The position numbers and the translations under genes are program-made. A model generated the notes under the pieces. It saw only the letters and a program-made list of their open reading frames with translations, searched no databases and was not told the DNA's origin. A stretch of 64,000 nt of DNA from Cristatella mucedo (taxonomy: Eukaryota; Bryozoa; Phylactolaemata; Cristatellidae). The stretch spans positions 479,001-543,000 of the forward strand of contig WPIO01000001.1 in the NCBI GenBank assembly GCA_009760855.2, in the 5' to 3' direction. Below, piece after piece: positions 1 to 14,262 of this stretch (positions are counted from its first letter, which is position 1; every line of letters begins with the position of its first letter).

Positions 1-480
1 GTAAAGGGCTTTATCTTTGGTTAGGGAGCTCTTTTTATTAGGAAACTGGTAACATTAGCTAAGTCTCAGAGCCACTGTAACCATACTTGAATGCTGACCC
101 TGTGCATGTCACCCAAACCATGTTATTCAGTTGTTGTTTATCAAGCATCATATTACTCACCATTCAATCGCGTTTCCCTTTGCAGCAAATGTAAAGCGCC
201 TCTAAAGAGATTGACTTATCTGAGGGCGCTTTATCAAGTGCATTATTATTGTTATTATTATATTCATTACACCAGGGCACAAAGATGAGCGTTGGCTCCA
301 AATTATATGGGTGCCTTTTACATCCGTACAGTGCACTTGATAAGTCAAGGTAGGTCTTGGCTGAAACCAACCGATTAGAGTTTTTTGCAACTTGGCGAAA
401 GATTGCAAAGCTGTCTATTATAAGGTGAATGCTGCCATCGGAAGTGCAACAATGCGAAATATCAAAAATCAACGGCTATT
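1..480 (+). repeat. Module E, 3' part, near-identical to 51,062-51,470
   Basis: The opening of the window reads almost base for base like 51,062-51,470, including a solo retrotransposon end inside both. The two diverge after about 480. In the second copy the sequence jumps directly to what lies here at about 4,040, so roughly 3.5 kb is absent there. No gene is visible. Confidence 0.85.
91..280 (+). mobile_element. Solo 3' end of L2-like LINE family A
   Basis: It carries the family A 3' signature: a Ctgacc-ctgtgcatgtcaccc stretch, then the tail motif AAGCGCCT...GGGCGCTTTATCAAGTGC, ending in an ATT-rich microsatellite. No coding part remains. A sister copy at 51,150-51,330 shows that it inserted before the module duplicated. 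Confidence 0.8.
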
Positions 481-1970
481 GAAATCTTTTTGTTGCGCCG
501 GATTTATTGTTGCTGTGGGTTACTAGATAAAACAAATTTATTTCTCTGATTTCTCAATTGTCAGTGGTGAGTATGTGTTATTTATCATGAATTGTAAAAG
601 AGATTGTTTAATTTACTAATTAGCCGGTCAAGTGTTTAATTCATTCCCCTTATTTTAAGGCTTGTGCGATTCGCAAGCTATACACTATATGGTTATATGC
701 TACCCATCTGAACTTTAGTTACGAGCTCTTGTTTAGCTGAAAAGTATGGAATTATGCAGAACTTTAATTGTCACATTTCCGTGCGGGAGAGAGCTAAAGA
801 GCGGCTTAGCTAAACCCACGTGAAGATAGGGAAAGGGGTGGTTAACCCAAGCCTTCTCTGTGCTAATTGAGGGAATATATAGAACTTTACATCCGGCAAC
901 CGATTTCACAACTAACAGTGTTTTCGCTTACATTTTGCATCTGCTAGCAAAGGGTCACTGTTCTTACCCTCCGAACTATGGTCTCTAAGCAAGAGCAGAC
1001 CCGAAATCGCTGCAACGGGTTGTAAAATGTTGGTTTGGCTGAGAGCAGTTTGTTCACGACCCTAAACATTCTCTATAAATGCTACAATACAAGCCAGGCA
1101 TTTTGATCTTGCTGGTGATTATTAAGGCCAGTCAAGGCATTGATATTTACGTAGGAATACTGCATGCTAGTGCCTCTAAATGTTTGAACTACTTCGGTGA
1201 CATCGAATTTGTCTCCGCCTACATGGCCGCAATGCGAGCCAACATTGCATGATCGAAGTCCGATTTATTTCTTGATGTTGACATACGATCTCATATGATG
1301 ACATTTCTGAGTAAGCATCTACTTTCTGGCACGCGACAGTGCTCAGTGACTAAAGTCGGTCCAAATCTCAACCAAATCGTTTATGTGCCTGAGAGACTGT
1401 GCTCTATATTCTCAAGCCCAACTGATGCTACTAAGCCGACAATATGGTGGTGATTTAGCTTCCTGTGGCTTATTTTAAGTACGGTAAGAATGTTTTCCAC
1501 TGTGCTTATTGACTACTGCTTATACTGCAATTCGCTGTTTCTAGAGGCCCTAAAGTAGTCAGTCAAAGCGCCAAATTACATACACAAGCGCCATGTCGTC
1601 GTCGTGCATAGCCATCAACATAGACTGGCCTTGATATAGTAATGATTATATGAATAATATTAGTTGCATTTCACTTATGTCGAATTGTTAAAGAATATCC
1701 CCGGAATGCAAATAGCTATACAATTCAATAAATACACGAAATTGTAGATTGTTGATTCCATACACACTATCATTTTCAGACGAAACGTCAACGGAATGTA
1801 AGTTCAGTATTATGCTTGGGGAAACTGTAAGAATGCACACCTAAACACTCATTCATCAATCAGTGAATAAGAACCCTTATTTGTGTACTGAATGATGCAT
1901 GTAGATTGGTATATATTATATTAATAGTATATGGTACTATTTTCTATAATATTTTATGATATTTTACATG
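481..1970 (+). repeat. Module E body, noncoding
   Basis: This is AT-rich sequence without convincing coding potential. It aligns by eye with 29,700-30,940, with 39,580-40,340, and in part with 27,900-28,400 and 49,740-50,200. Recurring landmarks are a GGGAGAGAGCTAA box near 785, a segment around 960-1,080, and a CTACTGCTTA segment near 1,510. Confidence 0.6.
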
Positions 1971-1974
1971 TTTG

Positions 1975-3762
<1,788 letters not shown>

Positions 3763-4554
3763 ATTGCTTGCAGGATAGTGCGTTTTAAGCAAGTACTAGT
3801 TGGCCGAAATGACATTACAACCCAATGTATGCAAGAACATGCAACAATCGGATATTACATGGGCGGCAAGCACCTCAGTCGAGGATTGTATTCCCTACAT
3901 TCAATTCGATTTTTCAGTCTGTCGAACAGTAAGTGAGACTACAAAAGGGTTCATAACCCATCTTAAATATTTTAGGCCATGTCTGATGCCGGGTACAATT
4001 TTATTTCCAAGAGTAAATTAATAGCCACAATCGGAAGACTAAAATCGTAACGAGTTCGTGAAGACCTCAAAATCTCAACGAATCGGAACGGTTCAACGTT
4101 TTTAGACTACAAAAAACGTGGGGAAACTTGGGTAAAAATCAGTGCAACGTAGATTACTGCCAATATCACATGTGTGCTAAATTGTCAATGTATTCCTATA
4201 AATGCGAAGTCGTCGAATTCTTGTATGGAGAAAATTCCTGGATTAAGTCTCGTAATAAGTGCCCTGATGACTTCCTTTAATGACTTCCTGGAATAATGCC
4301 CTTGAAATTGGAACAAGTCAGACACTGAAGAGTAAAGTGTAATTTTTGTAATCGCTATACAAAGCCTTAGACAATTTGTGTAAAAAGAATAACCTTGTCT
4401 ATATTGTTGCATGTATTTAAAGGCCATACTGAATCCAACAGTGTGAAAACAAACACTCTAGGAAAGCCAATCGTCGGCACTCGAGCATTTCGGCTACACG
4501 TTCTCTCTTTCTTTAATTACTAAAGCACACAATTTTGAAGTGTTTGGCTGCTAA
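3763..4554 (+). pseudogene. Discoidin (F5/8 type C) exon set 1, degenerate
   Basis: Three blocks correspond to exons 2, 3 and 4 of the intact gene at 26-34 kb: 3,763-3,928, 4,012-4,131 and 4,413-4,554. Block 1 still shows the TWAAS motif, but it has an in-frame TAA after DSAF, a second stop and a one-base deletion. Block 2 keeps the STNRNGS-like core but has a stop. Block 3 has lost the AG acceptor (CAT instead of CAG), carries an early stop after FFNY and has a one-base insertion before the terminal FGC. The AATAAA present after the intact copy is degraded here. Assignment to the F5/8C family follows from its clear paralogy to the intact copy. It is very unlikely to be functional. Any exon 1 would lie before the window. 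Confidence 0.85.
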
Positions 4555-5890
4555 TAATCTTTAATCGTTCCATCTAATAATAATGGAGAACAGGCGAAAA
4601 TATAGCTTCATCTTCCTTTTCAAGCTTTTACGTCCCCCTACAACAGCAGTAGGAGCATATTGCATTTTTATCACAGAAGCATCACCAAGTTATTATATTA
4701 ATACAGAGTATCTATGATGCCATTTATTTCTCAGCTGTCAGCTTCTGATCTCAAAAATTTTACGCAAGGCTATTCATAATTATTAGTCCTTGGATACTGT
4801 TGGAATGATGGGAGTGAAGCCTACGCGGGATCGCATCTCTTCATTCGTTATGAAAACAACTTGGTATCGTGAAATTGCTACGATTGAAGAGTGTGATAAT
4901 GGCAAACGAGACTCTCAGACTTGGCATTACTTAGTATCAAAGACTGCAGAGTAATCCGGGGAACAAATAATGAAAACTTAATTATTTCATCATGCCTTTG
5001 AGTTTCTAAGTGTACTTGCAGTGATATGAAGTTAATGGTATGATGGGCTTGAAATCTTAAATCCGGCTAGCACAGAAGTTTAGCAAGTCATATTTTTTGT
5101 TTTAAGGTATTACTATCCATTAACAAAGAATTTAAAAAAGAATAGCCTATAATAGCTAAAAAAGTATAGTTTTTTCCCTTTGGTAGTGTCTTCTACTGCT
5201 AGCTGTTCTGAATACAATTTTTCTGTCATGACAGAGGAACCACCTAGATCCAGAGTCCAGTCTGAACGAGCCAGATCCAGTAAATGATGCTCAAGTGCTG
5301 AGCTCAGTGCTCGATGTTGGATTGCCAATGCTTAGGCTTCTGCTAGTGCAGGCATATAAGCGCCACGTAACCCAGGAGTGCCTATCACTTGAGTAACAGA
5401 GCTGAGGTCTTTTTTTGCGTACCTACATTTTACACTTAGCCAAAATCATAATTTTTTGTTAATTTGCACCACCTCAATAAGCGAATATTATTCGTTGACA
5501 AAAAAGCCGTTGTATACCTTCAAAATTGTTCGAGCGTAGATAACAATAAAATCCCTCATCGGTGATCAGTAACCGAATTGGCAACACTGCCTAACATAAA
5601 ACCGTTCAGCAGTTTTCGTTTATAAATTGTCGTAGATTTAAGAACGGATGATTTTCATTTTTAGTAATAATTCCTTTCGGTTAGTAGCATTGACCGATTC
5701 ATTGAACTCTTTCATGAACCTTTGCATTATTTATCGTTATTTCTATTTTAAAATTATTATAACTCGTTAGTGAATACTGAACACGATGTGTTTTGGAAGT
5801 GCTTCTCAAAATATGATCCCCAATATATAGTGTAATGTCAAGGTTAAGATAAATACCGGAGTATTATCTTCTGACATGCGATGAAAATAA
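4555..5890 (+). repeat. Module X, part downstream of discoidin exons
   Basis: This aligns with 34,390-35,750, with 46,450-46,890 (shorter) and with 52,100-53,430. A recognisable landmark is the CCTAGATCCAGAGTCCAGTC segment near 5,248, also at about 35,065 and 52,788. I see no gene. Confidence 0.65.
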
Positions 5891-6499
5891 TTATGTCACT
5901 GCATCCTCATTATCAGCTAAAACCACACTAGTACTGCGAACTATGAAATAAAAAACCACGGAATTCCTACAGGTCCCTGAAGTTTGCGTCTTTGTGCCGA
6001 AAATGTGCTTACTCCTAAATGAAAATAGGACGGCAGAGTAATACAGCGTCATAATATAACAAGCATTACTATAAATGCTCGCGAAATAAAGGTGTAATAA
6101 CAAACATCGTGTAAGTTTAATCAATATGCAATATCTACGTTCTCTTGCATAGCTCGCTTCAACATGAATCCGCAAATTTCTAAAGTCTCCTGCAACTGAA
6201 CCTGCGAAGATGGCTGAAAAGTGACTGCGCTTCTATCACATAAAGCTTTTAGACTAATTGTGGACTTACCTAACCGTCAACATGTACGACTTCCGATGCA
6301 CGGAACGAGATACTTGCCGGCTAAACATCTAAAAAGCTATTATTTAAAAAAGATATTTTCCTATTTTTACATGACATTTTTCACTTCCCACTCTGTGTCT
6401 CGCAACATATTACCTATAATCAGGAAATGAAGCATATGCGGTTGCTCAATATATAACCAACAATTGAGTAAGGATTGACTTACATATATTCAAATGTAT

Positions 6500-6575
6500 A
6501 GCACCTAGAGAGAGACTGAGTTCTCTGAGGGCGCTTTATCAAGTGCATTATCATTAATTACATTATTATTCCAAC
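6500..6575 (+). mobile_element. Solo family A LINE 3' tail
   Basis: This short 3' end contains AGAGAGACTGAGTTCTCTG followed by GGGCGCTTTATCAAGTGCAT and an ATT-rich run. It is shared with 54,025-54,105, so it is older than the F duplication. Confidence 0.75.
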
Positions 6576-6984
6576 ATTCACTCGGAATATAAAGGTGTTG
6601 TTCTAAAGACTTGCATTCACGTGCTTCGAACTAAATCCTGTAACCAGAACTACTTTGAAAGCAGTTGAAGTTAGTGCCAGTCTAACCCCTTGTTTCTTCC
6701 AAAATAAGGAGACATTAGTTAAAATAGTTTGAAAAATGCTTAGAACTGCACGTTCAGCCACGCAGGTGCTATGTGCGAACAAGGGAAGGGTTAGGGTTTT
6801 GCGATAGGAATTCTAAAATGGAGAAGGACAGTATCACCATGCACAGAACGTACTGGCATTAGTGACGATCAGACTAAAGCTCTGCAAATATGTTAGCTGC
6901 AAGACTAATGTTGGGCAGGCAGAGGTTATCGTATATATACTGTATTATAGATTGTTATAAAAAAAGTATCCAGTAACAAATACA

Positions 6985-7070
6985 AGAGAGAGAGAGAGAC
7001 ATAGTGATGGGGAGTGAGATAAAGAAAGAGACGCAGATATAGGCAGAGAGAGTGACTGACATAGAGGCCG
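6985..7070. repeat. GA/GACA-rich simple repeat
   Basis: This is an imperfect GA-rich tract with GACA and GATA interruptions. The paralogous tract at 54,505-54,660 is longer, so the array has changed length since duplication. Confidence 0.85.
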
Positions 7071-9639
7071 AGTAATTACGGTGTCTAAGCTATAGGATCT
7101 GTTTAGAAAGTCTGATGTTTTGTATTTTAATACTTTTAGTTGTTATTCTTTGTCCGAGTCACTAACATCGGATTTACTTTGAGTATCTTAGTGTTAAATA
7201 TATTGCACCGCTAGATATCAGAAGCGCCAATGCACGTCCAAAATGGACATTAAGTCGGAATGGTTTGCCGATTTTCGAATTTAGATAAACTGTACATTCT
7301 TGCCTCTGAATCAAAACGCCTTGAGTCTAAAGTATGACAACACCGTTATCTTTAAGGGGTTCATCGAAGGGCACAAATGGCATTCAAGCAGCATGGGCAT
7401 TCGCTGAGCCTTTTAGCCGTTACCCAAAATGACAACATGACCTATCTGTGATTCAGAGGTTTTGCTGAGAAATCTGAACTCTTCTATTTGAAATATACTA
7501 GAGTAATCTTAAGCTAGCATAACTATAGGCTCGTCTGTCATTGGTGAGTAAATCGCACCGGTCAATGTGAGCATCCTGCAATAGTTCTTCTGGCAAATAC
7601 AAATTATGGAAATGTGCCACTTGGCTCCGTTTCCAAGTTATGAATAAAAACTGATGCAATACCCTGATTTTTCACGATTTGATTATTGCAACAAAGCCCT
7701 GAGCCGCCAAGTAAGTGTTGGAGTTTTCCGATTTGTCACCAATGAAAGCTGATTTTTACGAGACAATCCGTGGTTTTTGCCTGCCCTAGTTTTCACAGCA
7801 ATGATTCGAAATAAGGAACGTACGCGACACGAATTTTTTTCACGCTTATCATAGGCAACAATAGCAAGATTGGTAGAAGTAGCCTTTCAGAGCCACTTTG
7901 TCGCAACTCGACGTCAGCCTCTCATGAGACAAACCCTATGACCGTACGAGACTAACGAACAAACTCAGACTGAATCATGCATATACCGTTCGGTCATTCG
8001 CTAATTAGGCAACTCTACCCAAAAATGCAACTTAAAAGAGTGACGCTGTGAGTTGCAATCTGTAATTTCAGCCAGTAGACTGCAAATTTAAATGTAAATA
8101 AAGCTGAAGAAAATTTGGAATGCAGTTTGTCAGCGTGCAACATTTATGCCGTCTTCAATCACACACTTAAACCTGCATTCTGCAAATTTCCAAAGCCTAC
8201 CCTAAATTCTCCCGGAACTTTGGAACCAACGCATATCACGTTTAGTCTTCAGACGTGTTCTATATTTACATTACAATCAAAGGGTACAACTTTCAATGTG
8301 TGCAGATGACGCTTGCCAGGATGCTTGCGAGAGTCGTAACGGCTTGCTCGGAGATGCGTTCGTGGTACTCTGTATCTGCTAACTATACCTCACGAATAGC
8401 TGACCTGCATTATCCAACATCAAATAGCTTATCATCTTATCTTCTTTTGCGTCTATTAAGTCTAGCTAATTGCTAATTAGCCAATGTATTTCGTAGATAC
8501 CCTTATTGTGCACGCTACAATAGGCATGGCTCTAGTTGTTTAAATGCAAACGGGCGCAGAACACTAACCGTCGAACCAAATGACCTAGTCCAACGCGATC
8601 GTTGACAGTGTCTAGCAAAAAGCGTTTTGAATTTCGGCATGATTCCTTCTTTCTCGAGAAGCTAAATTTACATCTATCCCAGAATTTTCTCTATCAACTG
8701 TTTCAGTCACGGCGATATGTGAAGCTTTGGATAATAAAGTGTCAGACTTCATTATAATCTTGGATATTACTGCCAAAGACCATAAACTTCAAATCCATTT
8801 TGTAATTAATATTAGTTAGTAACTACGAAACTTCTTGTGACGTCAAAATTGCACTGTTCATGATTTAACATATTGCTCCGAGTAAATTGTAACATCGATT
8901 TGCCCGACCAGCACAGCAGGGGACGGAAAAGATTCACCTTTTCGACGGTTGACTAATTTTATTCGTCAGCTGGATAGGCCAGCAGACATTTCGCTTCGCT
9001 TAGAAGTACGTTACAGGAGTTATCTGTAGGAGGTCACGAGTATATATTACCTGGAACAACCAAGAACAGAAAAATAGTGGCTTAAAATTGTACTTACATT
9101 GACGGTATATTGGCTGAATATGCTATTGGATGCCTGTCTCCACTCAAATTATCTATTTACTCTGCATTAATTAACCAGCCATAATAACTATGAAAAACAG
9201 CGAGAACTTCTTGGCTGGGTTCTCATCTCTAAAAGGGCTCTCCGGAGTGGCTTGCACCATCCTCAAGTAAGAAACGCGGTCTAGTTTTTAGACGTGAGAC
9301 TTATTTCGGGCAAGATTTGACATAAGAAGTTGCAGCTAAGAAGAAAGAAAAGTTCCGAAAGGTACCTCGAGATACAAGCTAACTATTTTCCATGCGAAAG
9401 CTATTCAACCAAGCCGACCTTAACCTTCGACGATGAAAAGCACCCTTTAGAGATTCCGGTAACCTAATAGATAGTTCTAAGCATTCAGCCTGTCCCATAA
9501 TAATTGACGGAGCTATTTTCAGAGCAGGCTTGAATCTGTGTCGGAATAACTAGGCCGTTGCGGTCAATACAAGTCTACAATGATAAATCTGCAAGCCATT
9601 AGATTTAAAATGAACCTTAACACATCGAATAAATGGTAC

Positions 9640-9760
9640 GCTTTGATGGCACAGTAGGTAAGGCTGTTTTTGGACCGACATTGTGGGTCCGAGTCCTGAG
9701 GTGGTCAATAGTGAGTTGACGGTCTGAGCGGCTGTGATTACTTGTAAGTGTCTTAGGCCA
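9640..9760 (+). mobile_element. tRNA-like SINE head (old), module F copy
   Basis: A canonical Pol III A box, TGGCACAGTAGG, lies at 9,647-9,658. A B-box-like GGTCCGAGTCC lies at 9,686-9,696. Order and spacing are tRNA-like, and the body continues with a GGTGGT...GAG segment. Equivalent copies lie at 57,395-57,500 and inside every complete G unit, so the insertion predates the amplification of these modules. Confidence 0.6.
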
Positions 9761-10239
9761 CTATCCCAAAAGAGACTGTTCAACTGCAAACACGTTTTTA
9801 CACAACATAATAGTATGCAGAGAAGCACCGCACACTGTCAGGTTAGTATCATAAACACTGAATTGGAACGCCTGCTTTATAAATCTGCATTATCTATGTA
9901 AGGAAGTCTGTCATTTTCCACCATTCTTTGCAAGAGACTATTAAGCGAACTAGATGGAAGACGTTACTCAGGCCAACATGGAAAGGGCAGCGAACGACGT
10001 TTCATTGCAAGTTAGCCGTACGACCTAGGTATGACGCCAAGCTCTGGCATTATTGTTCGCTCCCTGACATACTTTCGCGAAACATCACAGTGCTTGGAAG
10101 CCCGAGACCACCAGACTCCGGTGTTAAATCCGACTAAATCAGGACCATCTCAGTACATACTGTACTCTGTTTAGGCAATATCACAACATGAGAGTTCGTT
10201 GCACAATGGCAAATCATCGGCAAGTCAGCTTAAATGCCC

Positions 10240-10390
10240 AGAAAATAGCTTGTCTCTTGTTAATCAAGCATGTTATTCCTCACCCTTCAATTGCATTTTA
10301 CTTTGCAGCAAATGTAAAGCACCCAGTAAGAAATTGAGTTCTCTGAAAGGCGCTAATCAAGTGCTTTATTATTATTGTTGCAATAAACTG
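10240..10390 (+). mobile_element. Solo family A LINE 3' end
   Basis: It carries the CAAATGTAAAGC...TTGAGTTCTCTGA...CAAGTGCTTTATTATT tail. It is paralogous to 58,020-58,140 and therefore predates the F duplication. Confidence 0.75.
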
Positions 10391-10494
10391 AAAGCGAGGA
10401 AAGAATGCCAAAAATGGTAAAAATCGGTGAACATGACCTGTCTGTGCTTTTCGGGTTTTGCTGATAAATCTGATCTGTCCCATTTGAAATAAAC

Positions 10495-11430
10495 CAGAGA
10501 GCCGCTCCAGTGCTGAGACTACTGTAAGCGAGAGCCGAGCCAGCCCACTCGCCACCTTCCACCAGCGAACTCACCTTCGTCACCGGTTGCTTGATTTAGG
10601 CAAATTTGCCTGAAGGATGGCAGCGAGAAATTTTTAGTTTTCTTTTGCATCTAGCTGTTCTGGCGAGTCTTCACGAGGTAGCCGTTGTCGGTCCGTGTGC
10701 TGCCGAAGAGAAATACGTGGGAAAGGGTTCGTATGTCTAATGGGCCATCCCAAAAAATTTAACCAGGCGCTTCGGCAGGCAACTACTGAGCTGGGGGTGC
10801 CTCCTGAAGGGTGAACTAGGTATTGATGTTGTCAAAGGAACGCCGGAGCCGGAAGTGGCTGAAATGTCGGCAAACATTAGCTGAAGGTAGTGCTGGGACT
10901 TGCCACGCTGTCCGCTACTTGCCGCGTCGCAACCTCTGATGTGGACACAGCGAACAAATTATTCCTCTCAATGGAGGTCTCGTGCCACGGCTAAGAAGTT
11001 AGCCGATGTCACGTCTTAACAAGACGAGTTCGGATAACTCCGTCGGAGTACCGTATCCAAACAGGCGTAATGTTTTTCCTGCACTTAAAAGTGGCCTCGG
11101 GCAACTACAAGTTTTTTAAGCTGTGGACTTGTACCCGCAATATCTGTAATACTGTAAAACTGTTGGATGTCACGCTGGTATCTTCAATGTCAATGGAATA
11201 TTCACTCCAATGGTATCCGCGCACGTAGAACCTTGCAAGGAAGCCACCGACCATGCGGCCTGCTACCGCTGTCCCTGCCAGTCACTCTCACGTTTTACCA
11301 CTATTAATAGAAACCATTTACAGCACAGAAGCCTTGATTTCCGCCAAGGTCCTTGAAGGTTACTAACGCTGCATTCGTCGCCTTGGAAACCGAGTGAGCG
11401 AACGCTACAACGTGAGTGCCGACTCAAGCT
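10495..11430 (+). other. GC-richer unassigned block before LINE A1
   Basis: Sequence similarity to the 58.2-kb paralogue stops at about 10,495. The next 900 bases are visibly richer in G and C than the surroundings and run straight into the reverse transcriptase fragment at 11,430. All six frames are interrupted. The likeliest reading is a decayed 5' part of LINE family A inserted together with the 3' part, but I see no diagnostic endonuclease motif. It could equally be another element. Confidence 0.35.
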
Positions 11431-13105
11431 TTGTGACTTGAACCTGTTACTCCTTAATAGTAAGCACAATTTTGGCTTTCACTTCTATGCGGATGACACT
11501 CAGTTGTACCATTGCTTTGATCCCTCCAGCCTTCGAGCACCTCAAATTCTCTCAACTCACTAGCTGCATGTATTGATGACATCCGCACAAAGATGGCAGC
11601 CAATTTTCTAAAACTGAACGATGATAAAACTGACTTACTATTTATGGGAAAACCAAGTGTGATTCAGAAATTGGAAAGGCTGACGCTCAATATTGGCTCT
11701 GCCAGCATATCTTCTGTTGAATCGATTCCAACTCTAGGTGTAATGTTCCAAAGCGATCTCTCGTTAGACGACCACATAAGCTCCACAGTCAAATCTGCCT
11801 ACTTTCAGCTTCATAACATTGCTAAAATTCGGGCTTGTTTAGATAAGGATAACACGTCTAAGTTTGTCCATGCATTCGTGACATCCCGTCTCAACTTCTG
11901 CAACTCACTGCTAGCTGGCCTACCGACATGTGCGATCAGGCGAATGTAGCTGGTGCCAAACTCCGTAGCTAGGCTTTTCTGTCGTGAGCGTCGCAGTTGC
12001 CACATTACTCCACTTCTCGCCGACCTGCATTGGCTACCAGCCAAGCAACGGATTGACTTCAAGGTTTTGTCGCTCACTTTTAGGTTCCTTCATTCTTTGG
12101 CTCCAGCCTATCTCTCAGATATACTCCCTCATCAGGCCATGCATCGTAATAATAATAATTATAATAATATTTCACTTGATAAAGCGCCCTCAGAGAGCTT
12201 AATCTCTCTCTAGGCGCTTTACATTTGCTGTAAAGGGAAATGCAATTGAATGGTAAGTAGAATCATGCTTGAAAAACAAACGAAATGATTAGTATGGTTA
12301 GGGGTGACATGCACAGGGTCAGCATGCAAATGTGGTTAGTGGCAGCATGCACAGTGTCAGCACGCATAAGCACATCAAGGACGAATCACAGGGACCCACT
12401 AAATGCAGTCCTAAAAAGGTGTGTTTTTAGGTTCCTTTTAAATGTGGTCAGGTCAAGGGATGTTCTGACGCAGGTCGGGAGGGAGTTCTAGGCTTTGGGA
12501 GCATATGAACTAAATGCACGGTCTCCAACGGATTTAAGGTTTGTATGAGGTATTTCTAGACAGATGGATTCCGAAAAGCGGGTGGTACGATGCTTGGACT
12601 GATGGGGTAGTATATCTGACAGATAGGCTGGAGCCATAGAATGAAGGGACCTAAAAGTGAGCAACAAAACCTCACCACCCGCTTTTCGGAATCCAGCAGT
12701 CTAGAAATACCCCGTACAAACCTCATATCCTTTGGAGACCGTGCATCGAGTTCGTATGCTCCCAAAGCCTGCAACTCCCTCCCGACCTGCGTCAGAACAT
12801 CCCTTGACCTGACCACATTTAAAAGGAACCTAAAAACACACCTTTTTAGGACTGCATTTAGTGGGTCCCTGTGATTCGTCCTTCATGTGCTTATGCGTGC
12901 TGACACTGTGCATGCTGCCACTAACCATATTTGCATGCTGACATTGTGCATGTCACCCCTATTCATATTATTCATTTTTATCGTTTATAAAGCATGATTT
13001 TACGCAGCATTCAATTGCATTTCCCTTTGAAGCAAATGTAAAGCGCCTAGAGTGAGATTAAGTTCTCTGAGAGAACTTTATCAAGTGCAATAATATTATT
13101 ACATG
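11430..13105 (+). mobile_element. LINE family A copy A1 (L2-like), interrupted by A2
   Basis: This is a degenerate L2-like non-LTR retrotransposon fragment. The palm motif region FHFYADDTQLY (reverse transcriptase catalytic YADD) begins at about 11,475 after a KHN-F-G remnant. It is followed by MAANFLKLNDDKT, LGVMFQSDLSLDDHIS, TSRLNFCNSLLAGLP and, after a frameshift near 11,945, the [19 protein letters not shown]-terminal region. At about 12,147 a minus-strand copy (A2) interrupts it. The element resumes at about 12,673 with the WNSLPTCVR-like end of the ORF, its 3' UTR, and the GCGCCT...TTTATCAAGTGC tail ending near 13,105. Upstream reverse transcriptase and endonuclease parts are missing or unrecognisable, so it is not mobile. 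Confidence 0.85.
12148..12672 (-). mobile_element. LINE family A copy A2, nested inside A1
   Basis: A 5'-truncated copy in the opposite orientation. Read on + it begins with an AAT-rich tail at 12,148, then the reverse complement of the 3' end and UTR. It ends near CTAAAAGTGAGCAAC, within the C-terminal ORF region. Removing it rejoins CATGCATCG with CCACCCGCTTTTCGG, the continuous order seen in copy A4 at about 41,430. It is therefore a secondary insertion with its own tail. Confidence 0.85.
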
Positions 13106-14196
13106 ACTAATTATATAAAATCGGTAGCAATCGGCAATCAAAGTGCATAGGAGCTGAATTCATAGCATCGATATTATTAAACGAAATCTGATTACAGACA
13201 ATATCTTGTAAGGAAACAGCGTTAATGATTTCAGCATCACGTTCTTTATTTGTGTCCTAAAAGTAATGTTTCTGTTGGAATGTTCTTAATTACCCGATAA
13301 AATAACAGTGCAATAATGAAGCTATAGACAATCTACCCTTCACTACTAACCAATCCAGTAAAGGCATGCGAAAGACCTGACACTCTGCAATTGTTTTGTA
13401 ACACATATTGGTCATTCTTGGAGAGCCTCCCAACTATGTCCTAAATTCCCTCTTTGATTTTTAATATCGTATCCAAATTAAATTGGAAGCTCGATTTTTA
13501 CTAGAAGCACAGCAGGGAACGGAAGTGGCTCACGTTTTATGGTGGACAAGTAATGCTATCTGTTATCGGCTGGAAAAGTTTAGTTTATTAAAAAAATTTT
13601 AGTTTGTTAACGTGCTAATGACACGACTTTAGTTTATTAACGAGCTAATGCTCTCATGGTAGTCACTTCCAACCAATCACTCCGAATCCAGCCTGATCGT
13701 GATCCGTGTCCCGTAAGAAGCGCTTCGGTAATTGACATTTATTTCTGTTTGCCGAGCTGGTAAAAGTGCAGCATATCAAAGAATTTTCTCCATCACCTGC
13801 TGCAGTCACGGCGATAACCTGAACTTGTAAGTAATAAAGACGTCATAATTAACCAAAATATTTTAAATTCATGGAAACGACTAGCCTGCGTGAATCCGTT
13901 TTCTAAGGCCTAGTAGTTTGTATCAACAAAACTTCCTACGACGTCAAACTTGCACTCTTCATAATGCACAATATAACCATGAGCACATTGAAACCTCGAT
14001 TTGCACAACCAGCACAAAAGCCGACGGAAGTGGTTCACCCGTTCGGCCGCTGACTAACTTTTTTAGTCAGCCGATGGGCCAGCAGAACTTTCGTCTCGCT
14101 CCGCAGTACCTTACAGGAATTCGCTTTAGGAGGTAGTGACACAGTTTTGCCTGGAACAGCCAACCGCAGAAGAATGGCAGCTCTAACTGGCACTTA

Positions 14197-14215
14197 AATA
14201 TATATATATATATAT

Positions 14216-14256
<41 letters not shown>
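14197..14256. repeat. (TA)n with (TACA)3 core
   Basis: TA dinucleotides flank a short TACA run. It sits where the neighbouring G units have only a few TATA bases (for example 17,390), so it expanded in unit 1 only. Confidence 0.95.

Positions 14257-14262
<6 letters not shown>

Larger units (their letters stand above)
5891..10490 (+). repeat. Module F, paralogous to 53,430-58,240
   Basis: The two copies run in parallel for about 4.6 kb with small indels. Open frames conserved between them (for example 5,891-6,175 on the minus strand against 53,431-53,664) differ mostly at nonsynonymous positions, so I do not call them genes. The right part, about 7,250-10,200, is a diverged relative of the G repeat monomer. 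It shares the CATTCTGCAAATTTCCAAAGCC and CAGCAGACATTTCG-type landmarks with 16.5-17.3 and 19.5-20.4 kb. Confidence 0.7.

Noticed and set aside
5891-6175. Minus-strand 94-codon frame conserved at 53,431-53,664
   Set aside because: My codon count between the copies gives about 14 nonsynonymous to 5 synonymous differences, as expected for noncoding DNA.
13918-14136. Frame shared with 20,129-20,404 and partly 56,626-56,937 (SICTTS, MGQQNF, QYLTGI)
   Set aside because: Unit 2 is frameshifted and 58.9-61.4 kb does not keep it. The similarity follows from the G repeat itself.
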